A stretch of DNA of 51,784 bases from JACPVU01 sp964373255 (GTDB lineage Archaea; Aenigmatarchaeota; Aenigmatarchaeia; GW2011-AR5): the NCBI GenBank assembly GCA_964373255.1, contig CAYJTG010000009.1, positions 1 through 51,784 of the forward strand, written 5' to 3'. The notes under the pieces are model-generated. The model saw only the letters and a list, made by a program, of their open reading frames with translations. It ran no database searches and was not told the origin of the DNA. Both the position numbers and the translations under genes were made by a program. This document shows, one piece after another, positions 1 through 7,346 of this stretch (the stretch's first letter is position 1; the number at the start of each line of letters is the position of its first letter).

Positions 1-60
1 CAAAAGACAAAGTCTTTTGGCGACTTAAGTTAAGCGAAGCTTAACTTCAAGTTAGTCGGT
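1..60. repeat. Palindromic multi-hairpin element at window edge
   Basis: Two adjacent hairpins are visible: CAAAAGAC with loop AAA and its complement (1-19), then AGTTAAGC-GAA-GCTTAACT nested inside a longer arm (GCGACT...AGTCG). The layout resembles the other stem-plus-arms elements of this window, but the left end is cut off by the window boundary, so family membership and direct repeats cannot be judged. Confidence 0.5.
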
Positions 61-76
61 GGTTATAAAGGGGATT

Positions 77-298
77 TCATTTGCTGTATTTCTTCGGGGC
101 TTCCAGAAGCTTCTCCATCTGGCTGTCCTCGAAGTTCACGCCCTTCAGCATGGGGAAAACCCAGAACACCTTGTTTATCTCTACAACAGTATTCTCGTCT
201 TCCTGAGAAATCTCGCAGATGTCAAATACTACGACGACAAGTCTGTACTCCAAAAACTCCCGCTTGAATACCCTCTTCTTGACCTTCACAAGATGCAT
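77..298 (-). CDS. Hypothetical small protein (73 aa)
   Basis: The product is not recognised. The minus-strand frame is preferred over the overlapping plus-strand frame because a good ribosome-binding site (GAGGTC) lies about 8 nt before the ATG and because the gene is co-oriented with ftsZ. The protein alternates charged and beta-branched residues (LVVVVF near residues 19-24), suggesting a small beta-rich cytosolic domain. There is no signal peptide or membrane segment. It is separated from ftsZ by a terminator-like hairpin and a palindromic element, so it is probably transcribed on its own. Confidence 0.5.
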   Translation of the reverse strand: MHLVKVKKRVFKREFLEYRLVVVVFDICEISQEDENTVVEINKVFWVFPMLKGVNFEDSQMEKLLEAPKKYSK

Positions 299-313
299 AC
301 GTCAGACCTCTTT

Positions 314-336
314 CAACCTTTTTAGGAAAAAGGTTG
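314..336. terminator. Perfect 10-bp hairpin
   Basis: CAACCTTTTT, loop AGG, then the exact complement. It lies just upstream of the 73-aa gene on the minus strand and downstream of ftsZ on the same strand, so it could end the ftsZ transcript. It could equally be a relic of a palindromic element. Confidence 0.4.
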
Positions 337-349
337 TTTGAAAGGAAAT

Positions 350-426
350 TAGCAGGCGAAAGTTAATCACTATAAGTGAAGTTTCTTGATTGACACAATT
401 CTCTATCAATCGCTTTTCGCCTGCCA
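350..426. repeat. Y-shaped palindromic element
   Basis: An outer stem (GCAGGCGAAAG paired with CTTTTCGCCTGC, one bulge) encloses two hairpins: TCACT-ATA-AGTGA and GATTGA...TCAATC. This is the same stem-plus-two-arms plan as families A-D elsewhere in the window, with different sequence. Direct repeats at the ends were not found. It lies downstream of ftsZ. Confidence 0.5.
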
Positions 427-551
427 ATCCAAGGCAAGCACACTTTTTTGCGTGTCTGCCGCGACGCCCCCAAGTTCGCTAGAGCATCAGTATGAAATGA
501 AAAAGGAAAATAAGCAAAGAAAATATCTTTACCCGTCTGTCTGTTCTCTGC

Positions 552-1589
552 CTACACTAGGACTTCTATTCCAAGGTCGTTGTTGGCTTTCTTTGCCTGC
601 GCCATTCTGCCTGTTTTTCCAAGAATGTACGGTGATTTTACGCCTGTGATGATTGTTATCACCTGTATTCTTCCCTGGTATTCCGGCAGTATCCTTGCGC
701 CCCACATTACCAGCGCGGACGGATCCATGTGCTGTGCTACTTCTTGTCCGATCTCATCGATCTCTTCGAGCTTCATGTCGTCGCCACCAATTATCTGGAT
801 GAGCGCCCCTGTAGCTCCTGAATAGTCGACGTCAAGCAACGGATGTGAGAGGGCTTTGGTTATTGCCTCTCTTGCCCTGTGCTGCTGGTCAGATTCGCCA
901 ACGCCTATCGTTGCAACCCCGCCCGATCTCATTATTGTCCTTACGTCTGCGTAGTCTAGGTTGACCAACGAAGGCTGCGATATAGTCTCGGTAATGCCCT
1001 TTATCATCGTGGCTATGAGGCCGTCAGATATGCCAAAGGCTTCTCTCAGCGGCCTGTTTCCCGCAAGTTCTACGAGCTTCTGGTTTTCCACTACTATTAC
1101 AGTGTCGCAGACCTCGCGAAGCTTCTGCAGACCTTCCTCGGCTTTTACGATGCGTGCCCCTTCTATCCTGAAAGGCAGAGTTACAGCTGCTATCACAATT
1201 GCACCCATTTCCTTTGCTATGTATGCAATAACAGGAGCTGATCCTGTTCCTGTACCCCCTCCAAGACCGCACGTAAGGAAAAGCAGGTCACAGTCTTGCA
1301 GTGCTGCCCTTATGTCGTTGCGTGCCTCTTCAGCCGCCTTTTTTCCTACTTCCGGGAAACCTCCAGCACCCAAGCCGCGCGTAAGCTCCCTGCCCAAGAG
1401 TATTTTTTTGTCAGCCTTTGTTACGGCCAGGTGTTTAGCGTCTGTGTTCATGGCGATTACCTGTGCGCCAGCAATTCCGATCTCCTTTAGTCGTGTCGCT
1501 GTGTTTGAGCCGCCCCCGCCTGCTCCGACTACGACAATGCGGGCCTGTTGTACCTGAAAATTAGATACGTCGTCAAATGTTTGTTCCAT
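552..1589 (-). CDS. ftsZ: Cell division protein FtsZ
   Basis: Tubulin-family GTPase that polymerises at mid-cell to form the division ring. With the start at 1589 the protein has 345 residues. The N-terminal nucleotide-binding segment GAGGGGSNT is at residues 22-30, the tubulin signature GGGTGTG at 110-116, and the T7 catalytic loop has the NLDYAD pattern. The C-terminal tail is short, ending in DLGIEVLV as in archaeal FtsZ. The ATG at 1589 is chosen because GGAGGT sits 7 nt before it; two upstream in-frame ATGs (1613, 1604) lack such a site and the SD itself overlaps them. A long leader with a TATA box lies upstream. No other division gene is adjacent. Confidence 0.96.
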   Translation of the reverse strand: MEQTFDDVSNFQVQQARIVVVGAGGGGSNTATRLKEIGIAGAQVIAMNTDAKHLAVTKADKKILLGRELTRGLGAGGFPEVGKKAAEEARNDIRAALQDCDLLFLTCGLGGGTGTGSAPVIAYIAKEMGAIVIAAVTLPFRIEGARIVKAEEGLQKLREVCDTVIVVENQKLVELAGNRPLREAFGISDGLIATMIKGITETISQPSLVNLDYADVRTIMRSGGVATIGVGESDQQHRAREAITKALSHPLLDVDYSGATGALIQIIGGDDMKLEEIDEIGQEVAQHMDPSALVMWGARILPEYQGRIQVITIITGVKSPYILGKTGRMAQAKKANNDLGIEVLV

Positions 1590-1683
1590 ATTCTTAACCT
1601 CCATAAATTTCATGTTTCTTTCATGCAGTTTCGCACGTGCGGAATTGCATTAAAATTTTTTATGTTCTCTAATGACAATTTTT

Positions 1684-1695
1684 CTATATATATAC
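1684..1695 (-). promoter_or_regulatory. TATA box of ftsZ
   Basis: On the minus strand the stretch GTATATATATAG lies about 95 nt before the ftsZ start. An archaeal TATA box here would put transcription start near 1660, leaving a leader of about 70-80 nt. No competing minus-strand gene lies between it and ftsZ. Confidence 0.5.
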
Positions 1696-1835
1696 TTTTT
1701 CGTAAGCGAAGATAGAAATCGCAAATACTTTTCAAAAACTTTGTAAGTTAATAAGTAAGTTAACAAATCTGAGTTCTTAAACTACCCGATAAAAACGTGC
1801 CGGAAATATTGTGCCGTGAGTTAAGAATTATGAGG

Positions 1836-2162
1836 TTATAATTTCCCTCGCAAAACATCTTTCACCTTTGCAAAGAATTCAGCGTTCGTCAAAGCTACGC
1901 ACCCTATATCTTCCGCCTCCTGTTTCATGTAGCCTCTGATATGAGGGTAAAAACCAACTACCTTTGTGGCGGAATTTGCATTCTTTACCATGCGTGCTAC
2001 GTAGAAGCCGCCGTACGGATCCATGAAATCCACTATAAATAAATCATCGTTTGTGTCAGCCAGATTTCTGGGATCGACTACCTTTATTGATACACCAACA
2101 GAGTTTGCCGCTTCCTGTATTTTTGACACCGCGACAAGATCACTCACTGCAACCGTTGTCAT
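1836..2162 (-). CDS. Receiver-like (CheY-fold) protein without clear phospho-site
   Basis: A 108-residue protein with the alternating strand-helix rhythm of a response-regulator receiver domain: strand VAVSDLVA, a helix, VKVVD, then VDFMDPYG, then KVVGFYPHI near residues 67-76 and a final DVLRGKL helix. It resembles receiver-like proteins that keep the fold but not the acidic pocket; no paired N-terminal acidic residues are seen. No histidine kinase is nearby. Transcribed toward ftsZ and separated from it by about 250 nt. The function is unknown; it may act as a protein-interaction domain. Confidence 0.5.
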   Translation of the reverse strand: MTTVAVSDLVAVSKIQEAANSVGVSIKVVDPRNLADTNDDLFIVDFMDPYGGFYVARMVKNANSATKVVGFYPHIRGYMKQEAEDIGCVALTNAEFFAKVKDVLRGKL

Positions 2163-2213
2163 GGTTATAGAAATACAACAAGATTTATAAGCTTTAATCT
2201 GATTCTTTGTATC

Positions 2214-2678
2214 ATGTCACTGAATCAAAATACTGAAGATATAACTTCACAGGAATATCTAGGCAAGGCGTTAGAAAATGCCAAATCGTGGTGCATGAAT
2301 AATCTTCAAAAATATCTTTCCGGCTTCCAAAATAGAATTGATTATAGTATTTTCTCCTATGTTATTGACAACGAAATGATAGGGTACGATATGAGATTGG
2401 ACGACATGCAATCAGGATTAATCCGCGTTTCAGCACGAAAGATAAAATATTTTCAAAATAGGGAAGAACGCATCAGACGAGATGAACTTTACAAGCATAA
2501 AGTAAGAGGACCCGTTGAGATCGACCCAGAGTCGATGTTCGTACACGAGATTGCTGAATACGTAATGCTACAGAAACTCAATTTGTTTGGGCACTTCGAT
2601 GATATTCACTCTTTGGTACGTTCGATAGAAAATATCAATCGAAAAGAACGCAATCTAAAGGAGTGGCCAAAAGACTAG
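2214..2678 (+). CDS. Hypothetical protein with HE-type motif (154 aa)
   Basis: Not recognised with certainty. The C-terminal third contains HEIAEY (around residue 104) followed about 17 residues later by H, then a conserved-looking tail (SIENINRKE...WPKD). The HE..E...H spacing recalls zinc-metalloprotease-like or virus-derived HE proteins, but the classical HExxH is absent. It has no signal peptide. The start ATG follows an AT-rich region containing TTTATAAGC, so the message is probably leaderless or short-leadered. The stop codon lies inside the direct repeat created by the element at 2680. Confidence 0.5.
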   Translation: MSLNQNTEDITSQEYLGKALENAKSWCMNNLQKYLSGFQNRIDYSIFSYVIDNEMIGYDMRLDDMQSGLIRVSARKIKYFQNREERIRRDELYKHKVRGPVEIDPESMFVHEIAEYVMLQKLNLFGHFDDIHSLVRSIENINRKERNLKEWPKD

Positions 2679-2679
2679 A

Positions 2680-2768
2680 GGCATTGTCAACTTAACGGTT
2701 GTTGCCTATCGGCAACAACCTTTTCTGGGGCATTAGCAACGGCTAATGCCCCTTAAGTTGACAATGCC
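2680..2768. mobile_element. Family D three-way-junction MITE (89 bp)
   Basis: Terminal inverted repeat GGCATTGTCAACTTAA pairs with TTAAGTTGACAATGCC. Inside are two hairpins: GGTTGTTGCC-TATC-GGCAACAACC and GGGGCATTAGC-AACG-GCTAATGCCCC, joined by TTTTCT. It is flanked by a perfect 9-bp direct repeat AAGACTAGA (2671-2679 and 2769-2777), so it is a genuine insertion. It has no coding capacity. The ends recall IS6-group ends (GGC..TGT), but this is an impression only. Confidence 0.88.
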
Positions 2769-2783
2769 AAGACTAGATAGAAT

Positions 2784-2874
2784 AGTATCTCCGAAAGTGA
2801 GGTATACGCCTCTTGGCGTATACCTCGGTAGAGGATTACTGCCAACAGGCAGTAATCCAACTTTCGGAGATACT
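2784..2874. mobile_element. Family A three-way-junction MITE, copy 1
   Basis: 91 bp: outer stem AGTATCTCCGAAAGT / ACTTTCGGAGATACT, arms GAGGTATACGCC-TCTT-GGCGTATACCTC and GGATTACTGCC-AACA-GGCAGTAATCC, linker GGTAGA. It is nearly identical to copies at 13121, 19858 and 33317 but inverted relative to them. Flanking bases TAGAA/TTGAA agree at 4 of 5, consistent with an eroded 5-bp duplication. It lies only 15 bp from the family D element and 38 bp upstream of the next gene. Confidence 0.9.
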
Positions 2875-2912
2875 GTTGAACCTTTATATTTCGACTTTGC
2901 CAAAATTATATC

Positions 2913-3287
2913 ATGGAGCAAAAATACATCGCAATGGTTGTTGTCATAATTATAGTCATACTTTTCGTCGCAGGCACGCTCTTCGGCGAGCAGCAGATAG
3001 ATATCAGCGGCTGCACAGCGAAGTGGAGCACTGTTGACAAGACGGTTGGCCAGTCTGAATTATGCCCTTCTGAATCGTGTACAGCAACACCGGCCGCTCA
3101 ACAGAACAACGCCATAGCCGACGCCATGCTCTGCGCGTGCGAGAAAGCAAAATCATCCCAGTACGTGAATTCAACGGCAACAAAGCGCATAGAAGAGGTC
3201 GCCAAAGAATTCTTCGGCTATACCATAACCGCCCAGCAGATATGCGAGCAGCCCGGAGCTTTCCTCACGAAGAGGAGTTATGGGTGA
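2913..3287 (+). CDS. Membrane-anchored Cys-rich small protein
   Basis: 124 residues. A single N-terminal membrane helix (about residues 7-24, MVVVIIIVILFVAG) is followed by an outside domain with six cysteines at about 34, 51, 56, 73, 75 and 110, suggesting disulfides or metal binding. No family is recognised. The start is preceded by a family A element, and TTTATATTTCG (from about 2883) could supply a TATA box about 25-30 nt upstream of the ATG, implying a leaderless transcript. The 3' end overlaps the convergent PolB-like gene by 10 bp. Confidence 0.55.
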   Translation: MEQKYIAMVVVIIIVILFVAGTLFGEQQIDISGCTAKWSTVDKTVGQSELCPSESCTATPAAQQNNAIADAMLCACEKAKSSQYVNSTATKRIEEVAKEFFGYTITAQQICEQPGAFLTKRSYG

Positions 3288-5338
3288 GTAATAGAGTGAT
3301 CGTTTTGCCGCACAAATTCAAGCTGGAGCTGGTTAGGATTTTCAAATATTTCATGCATTAGTGCGGTTTTGCTTAATCCAAAAAGTTCGCTAGATTTTTC
3401 TATCAGCGTCTTCGTCTTTTCTGATAGAACCTTTCTGAAATACCTTTCAGGCGAATATATTTTTGATACGTTGGGGGATGCATCCATAAATTCCTTAATA
3501 TAAAGCTGGCCTGTTTTTTCCCTCTTTTTCCTCACCTTTCGTCTGGCAGGCTCAAGAAGTATTTTTTCCATGTTGTACTCTTTACAGTAGTCCTTCAATT
3601 TTTTTAGCGCTTTATCATACTGCTCGTTAACAAGTGTCGCTGCTATATCTCTGAGTGCTTGTGTAACGTAATTTGATTTGTCCCATAGTTTCAGGCCGTT
3701 TACGTAGAGCATTCCATCTTTCATGTAGATATACTTTCCATCCCCTAAAACGAGAATTTTGTCAACACGTTCTGCGTCAAGCACGCTTGATGGTATACCG
3801 CCAACATTTTCTGGAATTTCTTCAGCGAATGCATCAGTGCAATCGTCATAAAATCCAATCATATATTTTTCTGCTTCCTTGTTGACGAGCGCTGATAATC
3901 TTGGGCTTCTCCATTCATATTTTCTGTTAGAAAACATATGCGGAAGCGAGCGTCCCAATTCTTTCATGAAATTGACAATTGTCGAATCCGATGAAAATGG
4001 ATCAGAAGTTTTGTGCGACTCTATTTTTTTCTTTATAGTTTCTGCAGCCCAAACAACAGGCAACTTTCGGTTGGATTTTATGTCAGGTTCAAGCTTCTTT
4101 ATTATCAGAGGATAAAGATATCTTTTGTTTATGCGGAAGCCCCTATGAATTCCCATCTCTGCTTTTGCTGCTTCCTGTTTTTTTGATCTTACGAAAAAGT
4201 TTGTTGGATTAAAGAGAACACCGCCAGAATGAAATGAAAGTCTTTGTGTATATTCGTATAAAATGTCATCAGGTTTTCTGCGCGTTAGCATTTCTGGAAA
4301 AATATACAGCGTCTTCGAGATGTTTACGAGCGCTTTTCCCATTCCAGTATTTTTGCATATTTCAAACAGCTCAGACGAGTCACGACGAGAATATTCTTCT
4401 ATTTCTTCTCTTATTTTAGAATCTCTGGTTTTGGCGTATTGGCCTATACGGGCTTTATCTATGAACATTGGTTCTTTCCCAACTATTATTCGGGTAGCGT
4501 CATCCTGGCCTTTGTTTGGAAGATGATAAACCAGGGGAACAAATCTCATTGCATCAATAAACTGTCTGCCAAATGCCGTATGAAATGTTACATCAACTTT
4601 TAATTCAGACCCGTCTCTTCCAATGTTAGGCTTAATTTTTAGTTTCTTACACCTTGCTTCGATATATGGCCAGTCATATTTATCACTATTCCAGCCAATA
4701 ACAAAATCCGGATCGCATGAAAGTGTGAAGTGAAAGAATTCTTCCAGCATTTGTTTTTCTCCGCCATAGTGTATGCTGAACAAAGATGTTGCTCCTTGGT
4801 AACAGGCGCTTATCAATATTATAGACCTGTCGTCACCAGGCACAGGAAATATGTTACCGCTGTTATCGGTTTCTATATCAAATGTCATAATGGTAGGTGC
4901 GAAGCTGTAAGGTGCTGTTGTAGCCACGATTTCTTCGTCTACCGTCAGAAAAGAGTAAGGATGAAAATATCTGAGTTTATAGTCTGATTCGAGGTTTCTT
5001 TTGAATCCTATAGTTCTTGATGCATGTCTTATTTCCTTTATTTTTTCTAGCACCTCAGGTCTTTGATAAGGATTTTCAAGATAGAATTCATACAATTTCA
5101 TGCGACCTAATGGTGTATATTTTTCTACTTTATTAAATGGAAGTCCGATCCCTTCTACATATTCCGTCTTCTTTTCATTTGGGTCGATCCAGAAGATGAA
5201 TGGTATGTTGGTCCTTGCAATTTCATACACATTTTCATTCTTGAGGCACAGTTCGTAGTAAGAGCCCCTTTTTAATAATTTATGTCTAATATCTACAAAG
5301 TATCCAGATGGCATTATTTTATTATAATCATTATGCAT
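3278..5338 (-). CDS. B-family DNA polymerase homologue, exonuclease intact, polymerase motifs lost (PolB2-like)
   Basis: 686 residues. The 3'-5' exonuclease motifs are complete: DIE at 154-156 (Exo I), GWNSDKYD with N217 and D222 (Exo II), and YSRRD at 316-320 (Exo III). The polymerase half aligns by landmarks (GGVLF at 372-376, thumb-like YVTQALRDI...YDKALKKLKDY) but the motif A position reads FRINKRYLYPLII (401-413) with no catalytic Asp, the motif B K...NS.YG is absent, and motif C is at best the degenerate FYDDCTDAF (496-504). Archaeal PolB2 proteins are known to have inactivated polymerase domains. A separate active replicative polymerase should exist elsewhere. Likely roles are proofreading/exonuclease or a structural role in replication. 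Start at 5338 or Met9 (5314). Confidence 0.8.
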   Translation of the reverse strand: MHNDYNKIMPSGYFVDIRHKLLKRGSYYELCLKNENVYEIARTNIPFIFWIDPNEKKTEYVEGIGLPFNKVEKYTPLGRMKLYEFYLENPYQRPEVLEKIKEIRHASRTIGFKRNLESDYKLRYFHPYSFLTVDEEIVATTAPYSFAPTIMTFDIETDNSGNIFPVPGDDRSIILISACYQGATSLFSIHYGGEKQMLEEFFHFTLSCDPDFVIGWNSDKYDWPYIEARCKKLKIKPNIGRDGSELKVDVTFHTAFGRQFIDAMRFVPLVYHLPNKGQDDATRIIVGKEPMFIDKARIGQYAKTRDSKIREEIEEYSRRDSSELFEICKNTGMGKALVNISKTLYIFPEMLTRRKPDDILYEYTQRLSFHSGGVLFNPTNFFVRSKKQEAAKAEMGIHRGFRINKRYLYPLIIKKLEPDIKSNRKLPVVWAAETIKKKIESHKTSDPFSSDSTIVNFMKELGRSLPHMFSNRKYEWRSPRLSALVNKEAEKYMIGFYDDCTDAFAEEIPENVGGIPSSVLDAERVDKILVLGDGKYIYMKDGMLYVNGLKLWDKSNYVTQALRDIAATLVNEQYDKALKKLKDYCKEYNMEKILLEPARRKVRKKREKTGQLYIKEFMDASPNVSKIYSPERYFRKVLSEKTKTLIEKSSELFGLSKTALMHEIFENPNQLQLEFVRQNDHSITHP

Positions 5339-5478
5339 TAAAAATCGATAAAGTAAATGCCCCGTAATGTTTGTGCATTACACCATTCGATATTTTCTTT
5401 TTACATAAACATTAAATCGCTATAGCTTAATTTTATAATAACAGCAGGAGAGAAATATTGTTTTGTGTGGTGTGGTCC

Positions 5479-6141
5479 ATGAAGCCGGAAAGACATTTCG
5501 TGTGCATAGCGGGAAACATAGGCTCAGGCAAGACGACGGTTGCGAATATAATAAACAGCGTCTTTGGATTCAGGAAATACGAGGAAGTCGTGGATACCAA
5601 TCCATACCTTCCCTTGTTCTACGGCGATATGAATAAGTGGGCGTACCACACGCAAAGGTATTTTCTAATGACGCGGTTTGTGGCGCACGAAAACATCTCT
5701 CTCGCAGACCATTCCGCCGTGCAGGACCGGTCGATCTACGAGGACATGGAAATATTCGCACAGCTTCAGATGAAGCTGGGGCACTTCACGGCTGATCAGG
5801 CAAAAAGATACAAAGAATTCTGCAAGCTTGTGTACGATGAGATAAGTCCGCCAGACCTCATGATTTTCCTGCGGACGTCTGTCCCCGTGCTGAAAGAAAG
5901 GATCAATAGGCGCGGCCGCGATTATGAAATGGAGCTTGTGAAGTCTGATAATACTTACCTCGACGAGCTTCAGAAGCTCTACGACAAGTGGATTTCAAAA
6001 TACAACCTCGGGCCAAAGATCACCATAGAAACAGACAAGCTGAACTTTGTGGACAACCCCGACCACGTGAAGCTGCTCATCAACCAGATAAAATCCGCGC
6101 TCCGGCGAAAAGAACAGAAGTTTCATAAATTCGTTGAGTAA
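5479..6141 (+). CDS. Deoxynucleoside kinase family protein
   Basis: Phosphorylates deoxynucleosides (dNK/dGK/dAK family) for nucleotide salvage in the cytoplasm. From the ATG at 5479 it has 220 residues. P-loop GNIGSGKTT is at about 13-21, the DRSIYED motif follows the central helix, and an arginine-rich lid RRGRDYE is present; length is normal for the family. TTTTATAATA at about 5430-5440 looks like the TATA box, placing transcription start near 5460; this favours the ATG (with GGTG 7-10 nt before it) over an in-frame TTG at 5458, although AGGAG precedes that TTG. It stands divergent from the PolB-like gene. Confidence 0.88.
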   Translation: MKPERHFVCIAGNIGSGKTTVANIINSVFGFRKYEEVVDTNPYLPLFYGDMNKWAYHTQRYFLMTRFVAHENISLADHSAVQDRSIYEDMEIFAQLQMKLGHFTADQAKRYKEFCKLVYDEISPPDLMIFLRTSVPVLKERINRRGRDYEMELVKSDNTYLDELQKLYDKWISKYNLGPKITIETDKLNFVDNPDHVKLLINQIKSALRRKEQKFHKFVE

Positions 6142-6243
6142 ATAATGTGATAGAAAATTACTATCATCAACAAGAATGCCGATCGCTTCAGCGAACGGAT
6201 GAATTGTTGGCTTAGAGCATCCTACGACTAATGTAGCGGTTAT
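6142..6243. other. Structured convergent intergenic region
   Basis: Between two convergent genes are several short inverted repeats: TGATAG...CTATCA, CAACAA...TTGTTG enclosing CGATCGCT-TCA-GCGAACG, and CTACG...GTAGCG. It may be a bidirectional terminator or a decayed palindromic element. No direct repeat or open frame is seen. Confidence 0.35.
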
Positions 6244-6534
6244 TTACTCGCTCAGCTGCTTCTTCCTCTTTTTGAATTTCGCCTTGTAGACGCCTTCGAT
6301 AAAGTCCGTGCCTGCGTAGCCGGCGAGTATGGCAAACCTAGGGTCATTTGCGATATAAAGCCCAGCCACAACGCCCATCAGGCCTGCAAGCAGGATTGTG
6401 GAAATCAGGTAATACGACGAGAACTTCATCTTTTTTGTCGGCGCGCGCGTCTGCCACTTCAGGATTCCAATAGCCGCCCGTATGAGCCCGCCGAGAAAGC
6501 CTGCGCCTACCGTCATAAGAATTTCGTATGCCAT
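6244..6534 (-). CDS. Small membrane protein, holin-like
   Basis: 96 residues. Hydrophobic segments are at about 5-24 (glycine-rich) and 43-62, a further weakly hydrophobic stretch runs 67-78, and a strongly basic tail (KAKFKKRKKQ) follows. The AGYAGTDFIEG pattern near residues 71-81 recalls small holin-like proteins of archaeal and viral genomes, but no firm family is assigned. It is probably a plasma-membrane protein with a cytosolic tail. It has its own transcription unit between convergent and divergent neighbours. Confidence 0.5.
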   Translation of the reverse strand: MAYEILMTVGAGFLGGLIRAAIGILKWQTRAPTKKMKFSSYYLISTILLAGLMGVVAGLYIANDPRFAILAGYAGTDFIEGVYKAKFKKRKKQLSE

Positions 6535-6617
6535 ATTGATTATTTGGCAACATCAATAATAAAGGTATCGGGGCATAAGCCACCAAGGAGGGTACTAAAA
6601 AAGTAGTAACAGAAAAA

Positions 6618-6902
6618 TCAGACACGCCCATACTTTTTGTGCGCAGCTTCTGCAGTCATGACCTCAGTTATTTTTACGGTTTTTTTATTTTCTTCTAGCA
6701 CATAAAATGCTCTGTAGTTGCCTATGCGCATCCTGAAGGCTGATTTAGAGGAACCTTTAATCTCTTTCTTATCGCCAAGCCCCTGTCCGGGATAGGGGGA
6801 TTCTTTAAGAAGCCGCAGATCTTCTTTTATGTGCTCTCTGCGGCGCTTGTTGAGGGAATTCAAAAATTTAGCGGCACTTTCTTCTATGAGGACCGCCCAC
6901 AT
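6618..6902 (-). CDS. RelE/ParE-family toxin
   Basis: 94 residues with the RelE-fold pattern: N-terminal strand MWAVLIEES, helix AKFLNSLNKRRREHIKEDLRLL, a central KGS...FRMRIGNYRAFYVL sheet and a final strand VKITEV. RelE toxins cut mRNA on the ribosome and are held inactive by a cognate antitoxin. The gene starts immediately after the antitoxin stop (6903), so the two are co-transcribed. It is one of three similar pairs in the window. Confidence 0.85.
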   Translation of the reverse strand: MWAVLIEESAAKFLNSLNKRRREHIKEDLRLLKESPYPGQGLGDKKEIKGSSKSAFRMRIGNYRAFYVLEENKKTVKITEVMTAEAAHKKYGRV

Positions 6903-7094
6903 TTAATCCAGCTCCACGAATTTTCCTGTCTTGGCTATTTTATGTTGTGTTTCCACAAAAATTTCTCTTTTTTGTATTTCTTCGTAAGCCTCTATAAGTT
7001 TCTCTATGAGCGTGTCGTAGGTGTCCTCCATTGTGCCAAGGCTCTTCAGCTTGTTTCTGGTATTTGTTTCCACCTGGATCGTTGTTTTTGGCAT
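6903..7094 (-). CDS. Antitoxin of RelE pair (DUF7557-like)
   Basis: 63 residues. The N-terminal strand TTIQVETNTRNKLKSLG followed by T..DTYD and a helix is shared with the antitoxins at 8807 and 18773. This family is known as an archaeal ribbon-helix-helix-like antitoxin that binds its operator and neutralises a RelE partner. ATG at 7094 is preceded by a tandem TATA-containing repeat that probably acts as operator. Confidence 0.8.
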   Translation of the reverse strand: MPKTTIQVETNTRNKLKSLGTMEDTYDTLIEKLIEAYEEIQKREIFVETQHKIAKTGKFVELD

Positions 7095-7107
7095 ATATAT
7101 AATTGTT

Positions 7108-7140
7108 ATATAAAACTATATAAAACTATATAAAACTATA
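7108..7140. promoter_or_regulatory. Tandem 10-bp repeats (operator/TATA array)
   Basis: Three consecutive copies of TATAAAACTA-type units lie 14-46 bp before the antitoxin start. Such an array placed over the promoter fits autoregulation by the antitoxin. Each unit is itself TATA-like, so the array could also hold alternative promoters. Confidence 0.5.
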
Positions 7141-7306
7141 GTTTAACATAAATTATAGAAGCCACCGAAGAGATACAGCCCTGACTTGAATAGAGCTATT
7201 CCTTGCGTTGATTGGCTCTAGCGAAGAATTTAAAGTTAGCGTAATCCACATCTTCACCCCTTTCCGCAATTTCCTCTGTGACTTCACATAATTATCGAAT
7301 TCTTGT

Positions 7307-7346
7307 GTAAACTACCAACTGCTTTATTTAGGTGCTGGTAGTTTAC
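7307..7346. terminator. 11-bp inverted repeat over antiporter 3' end
   Basis: GTAAACTACCA at 7307-7317 is the exact complement of TGGTAGTTTAC at 7336-7346, with an 18-nt loop containing the antiporter stop codon. It is probably a transcript-end hairpin. Confidence 0.45.

Noticed and set aside
59..325. Plus-strand 88-codon frame at the window start
   Set aside because: Overlaps the better supported minus-strand gene with GAGGTC before its ATG; the plus frame has no start signal.
961..1557. 198-codon plus-strand frame opposite ftsZ
   Set aside because: Shadow frame of the strongly conserved FtsZ coding sequence.
2733..2921. Short ORFs (60-70 codons) reading through the family A elements, recurring near each copy
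   Set aside because: They are translations of the palindromes themselves and the frame does not continue into conserved protein; no start signals.
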